The notes under the pieces are model-generated. The model did not search any database. It was not told the DNA's origin and saw nothing but the letters and a program-made list of their open reading frames with translations. A stretch of DNA of 64,000 bases from Cristatella mucedo (lineage: Eukaryota > Bryozoa > Phylactolaemata > Cristatellidae): NCBI GenBank assembly GCA_009760855.2, contig WPIO01000014.1, forward strand, positions 2,533,501-2,597,500, written 5' to 3'. The translations under genes and the position numbers were made by a program. How positions within the stretch are numbered: the first letter of the stretch is position 1; each line of letters opens with the position of its first letter. Positions 55,937 to 64,000 of the stretch are shown piece by piece.

Positions 55937-55944
55937 TCACGTGA
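55937..55944. promoter_or_regulatory. Palindromic E-box TCACGTGA
   Basis: Perfect MYC/USF/TFEB-type E-box in a 10-bp palindrome (ATCACGTGAT), near a CpG-rich segment (55950-56350) that could be a promoter. No gene is firmly placed here. Confidence 0.3.
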
Positions 55945-56574
55945 TTTTACCTAGCATCGTAGTTTTGCTACGAGGTCCGTGGAGAGCTTCTTTAAGGCCA
56001 ACGAGTTGACACGTACGACATAGCTCGACGGAGCACAAGGGGCCTAGAAGCACAAGCTGCTCGTTTTCGGAAGCAATGGGACTGTGGCGTAGGCTACTCG
56101 AGATCGGATAGAGTGCCGGGAAATCGCTACTCGATCCTCAGCTGTCGGCGCGGCGGTGCTGGCAGCTGGTGGCAGCTCGCCGGTGCTTTAACGAGTCTGC
56201 GGGCAGTATTCCGCGGCGGCAAACGTAAGTGCGTCTCGCGGCGACCAGCTGCGATGGTCTCCTTGACCCATTCGAGGGCAGGCCATCTGTGGCCAGCCGT
56301 CGCGCGACTATCCGAGCTTAGGGCGTCGTGCGTGTGGACCCATTGAGACCACTGCAGAGCGTGTTCGTCGGTGTAGGCTTCGGTACTATTTTCTGGAGAA
56401 TACACCTGGGTCAAGAGTGACTACTGCATAATGCTTTTCCAAAGAGGTTTGTCCAAAAAAGTTCTTGTCTCGCTGGAAGCACTGAATGGATGTTCGCGAT
56501 GTACGCGAACGGCTGACCTCGGCCCCCAAAGAGTAACCGGCAAAGGGAAATAAATTTGACGACGAACAGATAAT

Positions 56575-56815
56575 AATAACACTAGCTGATCTAACAGCTT
56601 AATTTGTATAGCGACAGGAAAGCCCTCACGGCTATCACTACCGCTTTCAGTGGCGATACAGGATCACCTACCACAGGAATCGAACCCACAACTTCGTACC
56701 CGAGGTCGTGGGAGAAGTAGGTCGTCGGTAAAGTGGTTGCTTTTCACGACCTCGGTCCCGAGGTCGTAAAAAGCAACCGCTTTACCTAGTGTGCCATCAC
56801 GGCTCACCGATGGAG
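56575..56815 (-). mobile_element. SINE-1 copy with an inverted duplication of its head
   Basis: Tail and body as in other SINE-1 copies. The tRNA head appears twice in opposite orientation: 56728-56754 and 56757-56783 are 27-bp arms matching at 25 positions around a 2-bp centre. Beyond the palindrome the normal head (TGAGCCGTGATGGCACACTA) finishes the element. Confidence 0.8.
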
Positions 56816-56827
56816 TGTAGATACAAA

Positions 56828-56842
56828 AAGAGAGAGAGAGAG

Positions 56843-56889
<47 letters not shown>

Positions 56890-56905
56890 TATAGATATAG
56901 ATTTA
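56828..56905. repeat. (GA)n(AT)n compound microsatellite
   Basis: GA units, then about 20 AT units, then ATAGAT units, immediately beside the 5' end of the SINE-1 copy. Confidence 0.9.
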
Positions 56906-56947
56906 TTGGTAGATACAAAGAGAGAGAAAAGTAAAAAAAAGTCGCAT

Positions 56948-57005
56948 ACTTCAACAGCCTCGTTTATATTGCAGCAGAGGAGGCAATCACGCTGGCAGCG
57001 GGCAT
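56948..57005 (-). mobile_element. SINE-1 tail fragment
   Basis: TCAACAGCCTCGTTTATATT is the reverse complement of the SINE-1 tail, followed by a short degraded body. Only about 55 bp is recognisable. Confidence 0.4.
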
Positions 57006-57830
57006 TAAGAAACATTGCCTGCTTTGCAAAGCGTTTGCAATGCACTAATGGCTTTTCTATCGCGCTTTGATCCTAAGTGGCTGTCGGGGCACAATCGGTA
57101 GCCGAGCACCGTTTCGCGGGGCAGTGCAAACGGCGAGCTACGGTTAGGCGAGAACGTGCACCTATCGCTGCACCGTGGCCGTGCTCACGGCAAGCGCCCT
57201 ATTATTGAACCCTGTTTTGCTATGAAAATAATGTTGCTCTTCGGTACATTGCTCTCGATCGAGCGCTCGAATTTCTTGTGACAGAGTTTGATAGGGCACT
57301 ATTCGAGATTCATTTTGCGCATAATGCCGCACATAATTCAGATTCCGAGAAATTCCGAGAAATTCCAGGCGCCAAGTGGCAGGACTGCTCATCTATCGTC
57401 TGCCGTGCGTCCTGGCATCGCACAGTCTATAGCCGGTAGAAGGAAAAAGACCCACAACGAAGAAATACCCCGGGCACTCACTAATCGCCCTCCACTTTCC
57501 GATGCTATGCAGTGTCAGCAACAGCACAGGGCGATTAAAGAACGTAGTATTGTACGAATAAACTTGCGGTTGAACCCATTTATTGGTACTAAACACCGAG
57601 AAGGTGTCAATGCGGGTTCATTAGGGCTGATGGAGTGACTGGAAGCAGCATCAAATTGTCCTTATTACTGCTTCTAGGGGTAGGCCCGCGAAATGTGGCT
57701 ATGAAATTACGCTTATCATGCTGTATTATATTTAGAAAATTACTGTTTTGATGCTAACGCTGCAACTTAGGGTCTAAAAGAGATGGCGATTAACACTCAG
57801 GATGGTTCTGCCAGATGGAATCTTTTAGAT

Positions 57831-58018
57831 CAGTGGTTCTCAACCTTCTTAATGCCACCACCCTTTAATACAGTTCTTCATGTTGTGGCGACCCCCAACC
57901 ATAAAGTCATCATATACAAAATGTGGAAATTCGTGTTTTCCGATGGTCTTAGGCGACCCCTGTGAAAAGGGTCGTTTGACCCTCAAAGGGACCGCGACCC
58001 GTAGGTCGAGAACCACTG
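57831..58018 (-). mobile_element. SPIN-like non-autonomous hAT element (MITE)
   Basis: 188 bp with terminal inverted repeats CAGTGGTTCTCAACCT and CAGTGGTTCTCGACCT (15 of 16). It is flanked by an 8-bp duplication of hAT type (TTTTAGAT at 57823-57830 and TTCTAGAT at 58019-58026). Read on the minus strand it contains GGGGTCGCCTAAGACCATCG and GAAAACAC after the first TIR, and ATGGTTGGGGGTCGCCACAA before the second. From memory these are signature segments of the SPIN (SPACE INVADERS) family, known for horizontal transfer among tetrapods and some invertebrates. It has no coding capacity; the middle is shorter than I recall for vertebrate copies. Confidence 0.85.
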
Positions 58019-58369
58019 TTCTAGATATTTCCCCCACATCACATACACATATATTAGTGCTGTCGTTATTGAATTAAAAAATGAAAAAAGCGGAGGAGCA
58101 CTAGACCAGCTAGATTGCGACTGTCCACGTAGACTATACGCGAGTTCTGAACTATAGCAACTAGGAAACGGTTATGTTATAATCCACGGTCAGGCGGAAT
58201 ACGAGCGTAGGTCGTGCAATAGGCTGTCAGTTGAGCTCTAGGCGTGGAGCAGACAGGAGTTGTGCCCCCTGAGGCTTTTCGCCAGTGTCATCAGTTCTGT
58301 GGTGCTCTGGGTGCTGTGCGAAAGTCTGCGTATGGCATTCTTGATGGCGGACTGGTGTAATATATGTTA

Positions 58370-58503
58370 TATATTATTCATTTGTATAGCGCTCTAAGAG
58401 AACTTAATCTCTCTTCAGGCGCTTCACATATGCTACGGGGCTCGAGTCCACGACCTCGGTCGGGGCGAGCACCTTAACCACGAGGCCAAACCAGCGGTAA
58501 TCA
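58370..58503 (-). mobile_element. SINE-2: tRNA head fused to the LINE-A 3' tail
   Basis: Minus strand: A-box-like TTGGCCTCGTGGTTAAGGTG, B-box-like GGACTCGAGCC, then AAGCGCCTGAAGAGAGATTA with AGTTCTCTTAGAGCGCT, the same terminal stem-loop as LINE-A, and an AT-rich end. This is the classic structure of a SINE that borrows the 3' recognition signal of its partner LINE. Confidence 0.8.
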
Positions 58504-58504
58504 G

Positions 58505-60075
58505 CAGTCAATGTACTTATCTACGCTAGCAATGCGGTTATCTTAAGGTATGGGCGGTCCTCATTTCCGCCGCGTTCCGCTATTATGCCTGCATGCATTG
58601 GCGCTGCGCCTGCGAGTCGCTTGCCACGCTATGCTAGGGCTCGGGGCTTCGCCAGTATGTATCTAGCATCAGCGCGGACTAGCACCGCTAAGAGCGCTGT
58701 GTTCGCGGCCTAAGGACAGCTAGTTCGGAAGCCGCTACGGCGAGTTTTAAAAAACACCGTCCCAGATTCTCCACGAAAGTGAACCGGACTTGTCGCCGAA
58801 ATAGATACTTGATTGCCCTGCCAAGCCAAAGAGAAGGAGAGAAAAAACCTCCCAAATTTTCTCACGGCAAATTAAAAAAAAGAAAACTCATAAAAATGCC
58901 GATGCACAAGAAAGAGAAAGCGCTTTCAAATGGTTACGCGGTTTGACAGTCGTCACTTACATTTTCGGACCATCAGTTCAACGACAGCTTAGCATGTTTT
59001 AAAGTCTAAAGAACATAAAAAGCGGCGACCTTCGTAGACAAGGCCGAGCGTCTCCGGGAGGGGAAGCATGGCGCCTCCGCGACGACTGGGCCTTCGTTGC
59101 TTCGTTGCCGAGGAGTCAATTCTTGTTGAACGGTTTTGACTGACGGCGACAGCCTGAACTTCGAGGCTCACTCGGACTGCGGGCGATTGAAATTTGTTCA
59201 TCCGTTGCTGCTCAGAGGTACGAAGGCGAGGAAGCCTCGCGGTAAGAAGCGGAGACTCCGTCCTCTGCTCTATATCCACGCTGTCTTTGAAGACTCGACT
59301 GCTTGAGCGACGAAATGCAAAATGAATCAAGTTTTGCTCCCACTTGCTTCACGCTGCGATGCGTCTGGGGATAATAAAGCGCTAAAGGGGCTGACAGCAG
59401 TGGAAGAACGGGTAAGGTATCGCGGGCTCGCATTCGTCAACAAACCCTGCCGCACCAATGCCGCACGAGTCGAGCAGCAATTCTGTGCTCGCCACCTGAC
59501 AAAGGAGGACGGACCTTTGGCGGGAGTTCTACGAGCGCCAGTTCAACCTTCAAGATCGTTTCCTGACAAGACACATCTGTGCTCCGTTGGTTACTAGGGG
59601 CTTTTTTCACCTCAGCGTAATCGCGGACGTCAGTGCGAGTAATGAGGCACCGCGAGTGTCCTGCCAAGCTCTTTTTCGAGACCGCGCTACCCGACCGCGA
59701 CCTTGCTTTTCTTATCGAGCCCACTCGATGCAGCTGTCGGTAGCAAGTCATTAAAGCCACTCGCTCTCCGACTTGTGCACAACAGCTGACGCATAAGCGG
59801 TCTGTAGCAGCTCGAATTCAAGTGCCTCCTTGCTACCTATCAATGAACGCTGTCGGTTCAATCGTGCACTGACGACGGGGCCAGCGATGAGCACGAGATC
59901 GAGTCAGACGGTGAGAGTTCTGCCCTCAGCAGCAGCTCTCGTCTAAGGTCGCTCGCTGTATTACCACTAGACTACCATTTCCACCGCTTATTCCGCCGCC
60001 GCCTTTTCCAGCAAAGCAAGCTACAACTACTCAGCAACGAATAAATAATTCAAAGGTAGCGGCTTTTGGTTCGGG
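58505..60075. other. CpG-richer region, no gene recognised
   Basis: Several open frames without homology (59330-58989 minus, Arg/Ser-rich; 59322-59597 plus; 59760-59437 minus) overlap on both strands. A diffuse promoter or first exon is possible. Confidence 0.25.
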
Positions 60076-60077
60076 TA

Positions 60078-61627
60078 ATAATAATGATATTAATAATAAT
60101 AATTAACAAATTGATAAAGCACCCTCAGAGAACTCAATCTCTTTCTAGGCGCTTTGCATTTGCTGCAAAGGAAACAAGATTGAATGGCTAGTGGTAGCAT
60201 GCTTGATAAACAACAAGAATAACATGGTTAGGGTTGGCATGCATATGGTCAGCATGCAAGCATGGTTAGTGGCAGCATGCACAGTGTCAGCACGCATAAG
60301 CACATTAAGGTCGAATCATAGGGACACACTAAATCCTGTGATAGATAAATGGGTTTTTAGTTTCTTTTTAGATGTGTTCAAGTCAGGGGAAGTCGTGATG
60401 CAAGTCGGCTGTGAGTTCCAGGCTTTCGGAGCATACGAACTAAAGGCACGGTCTCCAAAGGATTTGAGGTTTGTAGGAGGTATGGATTAGATTCCGAAAA
60501 TCAGGTGGCACGATGCTTAGCTTGGTGGGGCAGTAGATCTGATAGGTAGGCTGGAGCCAAAGCATTAAGGGACCTAAAAGTGAGCGACAAAACCTTGAAT
60601 TCGATGTGTTGCTTGACTGGGAGCCAGTGCAGGTCGGCGAGAAGTGGTACGATGTGGCAACTGCGACGTTCACGACAAACAAGCCTAGCTGCAGAGTTTT
60701 GCGCCAGCTGTAAGCGCCTGATTGCACAGGCCGGTATGCCAGCAAGCAGTGAGTTGCAGAAGTCTAGACGGGATGTCACAAATGCATAGATCAACTTAGA
60801 TGTGGTATCCTTGTCTAAACAAGCCCGAATTTTAGCAATGTTATGTAGCTGAAAGTAGGCAGACTTGATTGTGGAGCTGATGTGGTCGTCTAACGAGAGA
60901 TCACTTTGGAACATGACACCTAGATTTCGAGCTGATTGAACAGGAGATATGCTGGCAGAGCCAATTTTGAGCTTCAGCCTTTCCAATTTTTTCCAATTTC
61001 CAATTCCTTTCCAATTTCTGAATCACACTGGCTTTGCCCATAACTAGTAAGTTAGTTTTCTCATCGTTAAGTTTTAGAAAATTTGCTGCCATCCATGTGC
61101 GGATGTCATCAATGCATGGAACTAGTGAGTTTAGAGAATTCGACGTGCTCGAAGGCTGGAAGGGATCAAAGCAAAGATACCGCTGAGTGTCATCCGCATA
61201 GGTGTGAAATCCTAGATTGTGCTGGGCAATCGCATCGGTAAGACGCAGAGTATAAACCGTGAAAAGAATACGACTGAGCACGGACCCCTAAGGTACTCCC
61301 TATTTCAGAGATTCCTCGGATGATCTGTGTCCGTGCATATCAATACTCTGGAGTCTCCCATTGTGACAGGACCTGAACCATTGCACTACAGTGCCAGGCA
61401 AGTTGAGGGGCGGTCAAGAAGGACTTGGTGATTGATAGTATCAAAAGCTGCCGAAAGATCGAGCAAAACAAGCAGAGATACTCTACCCATGTCTGCATTT
61501 ATAAGTAAGTCGTTGTACACCCGAAGCAATGCTGACTCTGTGGGAGTGATTAGCTCCAAATCCAGACTGGAACTTAACAGCAAGGTTTGAAGTTTCAATA
61601 CATGAGTTCAGCTGGCCCGCCACGACA
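60078..61627 (-). mobile_element. LINE-A copy A6, 5'-truncated
   Basis: An (AAT)n tail at 60078-60105, then the 3' stem-loop, RT C-terminus (60986-60501: [26 protein letters not shown]-type core) and YADD motif (GFHTYADDTQRYLCF). RT fingers extend to 61627, where the match to LINE-A ends. A short duplication of TTTCCAATTT-type sequence occurs near 60985-61010. Confidence 0.9.
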
Positions 61628-61771
61628 ATATATCCGTGTACAAATGTACAAAATATCCGTGTAAAATGCCGTTGCGATTGAAAGAAATACAAGTTTTCAC
61701 ATGTGTATTCTATACATGTCGCGTTTGCTTGGTGAGTGACACGTGTGGCAGGATGCCTGCGGCAGGTTCCA

Positions 61772-61815
61772 CAACCGCAGTAGTACTTCTGCCTACTACT
61801 GCAGTACTACCTGCA
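61772..61815. other. GTAGTACT inverted repeat
   Basis: GCAGTAGTACT and AGTACTACCTGC can pair as a small hairpin in a CAG/CTAC-rich stretch between two LINE copies. Confidence 0.35.
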
Positions 61816-61879
61816 GCCAATAGCAGCAGTTAGTGGCCTTGGGCTCCGGCTGTAGTCAATAGCAGGGCTGGCCGTTAGT

Positions 61880-62205
61880 GACAGAAGTCTATGATATGCA
61901 CATCTTAGACTGTGGAGCTCACTTCCACAACTCTTACGAAACCTCATCTTCTCTTCTGCTGCCTACTGTGCACACCCTTTGCAGCCGTCCTGAGATGCTA
62001 CTTCCATGCTACTCTCTCCCTTGACTGCCATACGACTCAGTTATGCTTCTCATTTTCTCTTTGACGCATGAGATGATGTCTGTCGGCTACCGAGTGAGTA
62101 AGTACCGAAGGCCACTTAGGCTTTGAGTGAGCCATAAAAAACTCTCAATGTAACATCCACTTAATCTTTGTGGCTTTTCGGAGTTACAGACGATACAGTG
62201 AGGCT
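61880..62205 (+). mobile_element. LINE-B copy B6, 3' end
   Basis: Plus strand resembles the end of LINE-B: GTGGAGCTCACTTCCACAA, CTACTTCCATGCTACTC, then TGAGATGATGTCTGTCGGCT and GGAGTTACAGACGATACAGT. Old copy without open frame. Confidence 0.75.
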
Positions 62206-63125
62206 CTAAACGCAGCTACAGGCGAGCGCCCAGCCCGACGGCCCTCAACGTTTCGCAGGGATCCCCTTCAAGCAACCCGTTGCAGGACTAGTCCCGGGCC
62301 GTAGGTGAGGGCACTGATCACCACCAATCGCCCAGGTTGGCAAGGCCAGGAGGGATGGGGCGAGGTGGGCACACCACCCAGGCTGGTTGCTCCGCCCACC
62401 GCGATTCTGCGGCGATCCTTGTAGCGCCATCTGTTGGTATTCTCCACCAGGGCTAGTTACCATTGATCTATGAGTACTAAGAGCATAGCTCACCAGTAAA
62501 TATTGCGGACGGCTCCACCCGATGATTGTCTTGCGGTCCGGCGACCACTCCCAGTGGGCATCAAGTATTCAGAGATTCTCTGCCAGAATTAGCTGTCATC
62601 GATCTGCTACATCTATCGAATAGTTCGCCGAGCTGAGCTGCATACTTTGATCTGCATACTTTGATCTTCAGTTTAGGGATAGGCGAACTCGGCCCACGTA
62701 GGCTGTCTGAACACTGGGCTGTTCAACCATTCTACTAGCGCATGTTCTCCCCCTGAGTATCCAGCCCAGTCGTACCGCATTTTTTCGATCTCTTCCTTTG
62801 GGCTATTCCTCGGCATCTCTACGCTGTGGATATGGACGCACTATCTTTAGGCAGAGGCACCGTAACAAGCGTGACGTTCGGCTTCCACTTCCCGATCAAA
62901 CTAGGCCGAAAGCACATAGCTCGTAGCAGCGCTAGTATCTGCCGATTAACGACGTATACCAGTCATGTCCGAACCTTGTGTCTCGGCCAGCGACTTGCAG
63001 GTGCAGCACCGATGCACGCATGTAAGCCGACAGTAGCGGAGTACGGCAGTGACGAAGAGCGCCCATAACTTGAAAGAACGAGCCCATACCCATAATGTAG
63101 TCGTCTATTGCCTGGAGCTAAAATG
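62206..63125. other. No gene recognised
   Basis: A minus frame 62493-62245 (Gly/Pro/Trp-rich) and a plus frame 62826-63068 are open but unlike any family known to me. Confidence 0.25.
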
Positions 63126-63127
63126 AG

Positions 63128-63305
63128 GTATTAATAATAATAATAATAATAATAACCCTCAGGGAACTCTCTTTCTAGGCGCATTACATTTGCTGCAAAG
63201 GAAACACGATCGAATGGTGAGTGGAATATATCATGCTTGATAAAAAAAATGAATAACATGGTTAGAGGTAACATGCACAGGGTCAGCATGCAAGTGTGGT
63301 TAGTC
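63128..63305 (-). mobile_element. LINE-A copy A7, only the 3' end
   Basis: An (AAT)n tail at 63128-63153 is followed by about 150 bp of LINE-A 3' UTR (ACTTGCATGCTGACCCTGTG, ATGTTACCTCTAACCATGTT on the minus strand). One arm of the terminal stem-loop is shortened. Severely 5'-truncated. Confidence 0.85.
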
Positions 63306-63928
63306 AAATGCCAAATCCAACTCTGAAAGCACAGCTGACTGCCTATTGCATAGAGTCGGGTTTTATGTGACCTCGCCGTAGATTATCAGAGTAATCAGTT
63401 CCTAGCCATTATAATTCAGGATCCGTGAATAATAAAAATCAGACGTAATCTGGCTTATTAGGCTCGCGTGCTAGCGAGCATAGTAGCTGCCTTTTCCACT
63501 ACTGTGAGCATACATGTGCGCGAGAGTGCCTTGGTGCTGCACCTACAGGTCACCGGCCGAGGCACAAGGTTCAAGGCTCTGCTATTCGTCGCGAGTCTGC
63601 AAAGACTAGAATCGCTACGAGCGCTATTTTCGCGGCCTAGTTCTGTCTGGACGTGGAAGCCTCAACAAACGTTTGCAACACTTGATATTCGAAGGATTGG
63701 ATAATTTCTGAGGGCTCTTAGGCTGTCGTCTTAGGCTATTCTCATTGCTTGTGACAGTATTGGCAAACACTATACCTTCATTCAAGAACTTACATACTAG
63801 CTTTAACTCTTACTAATATTAAGCACTTGAAAGATTCAGTAGCTGCCTGATATGCCATAAAAAGGATGCGCTTTAGGCGGTTATTCACCGATGGTGAAAA
63901 AACTGAATGCAAAAGAGTTCAAGTTTAT

Positions 63929-63992
63929 GTAAGCCCAGTGAAATCGTGTAAATAAATACTGTAAGCCCAGTGAAATCGTGTAAATAAATACT
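63929..63992. repeat. Perfect 32-bp tandem duplication at the window end
   Basis: 63929-63960 and 63961-63992 are identical and adjacent; each unit contains GTAAGCCCAGTG and AAATAAATACT. The array may continue beyond the window. Confidence 0.9.
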
Positions 63993-64000
63993 TTAGGCTG

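Overview
This is metazoan genomic DNA. Two conserved multi-exon host genes with canonical animal splice sites sit in a sea of non-LTR retrotransposons (CR1/L2 group), tRNA-derived SINEs, Tc1/mariner fossils, a Ty3-like LTR fossil, a SPIN-like hAT miniature element and many microsatellites. No bacterial operons, rRNA or CRISPR are present. The long introns and LINE/SINE-rich composition suggest an invertebrate, but I cannot name the species.

The core is a head-to-head gene pair. On the minus strand, a PTPN9 (PTP-MEG2) orthologue runs from its ATG at 38437 to its stop at 8860 in 14 coding exons. It encodes a Sec14/CRAL-TRIO domain, an unusually long proline-rich linker and a catalytic tyrosine phosphatase domain. 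The exon phases join without a break to 871 residues. On the plus strand, a UBE2R/CDC34 ubiquitin-conjugating enzyme starts at 38723 and ends at 44439 in 4 coding exons (251 residues). The 285 bp between the start codons contain a perfect CRE and an ETS motif, so they probably act as a bidirectional promoter.

Layout: 1-3373, Ty3-like LTR fossil (minus). 3465-6960, LINE-A copy (plus) interrupted by a LINE-B copy (minus). 7225-8860, SINE tail and PTPN9 3' flank. 8860-38437, PTPN9, whose introns hold LINE-A, LINE-B, SINE and Tc1 insertions. 38438-38722, shared promoter. 38723-45434, UBE2R and its probable 3' UTR. 45500-64000, mostly repeats (LINE-A, LINE-B, LINE-C, SINEs, the SPIN-like element) with a few weak candidate exons.

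The transposons form a linked system. LINE-A has a conserved 3' stem-loop followed by an (ATT)n tail, and the same tail is fused to a tRNA-derived SINE head at 58370-58503, which implies that the SINE is mobilised by the LINE-A machinery. LINE-B has a different 3' stem-loop and a CATTG-type tail. LINE names (A, B, C) and SINE names (1, 2) are local labels used here only.
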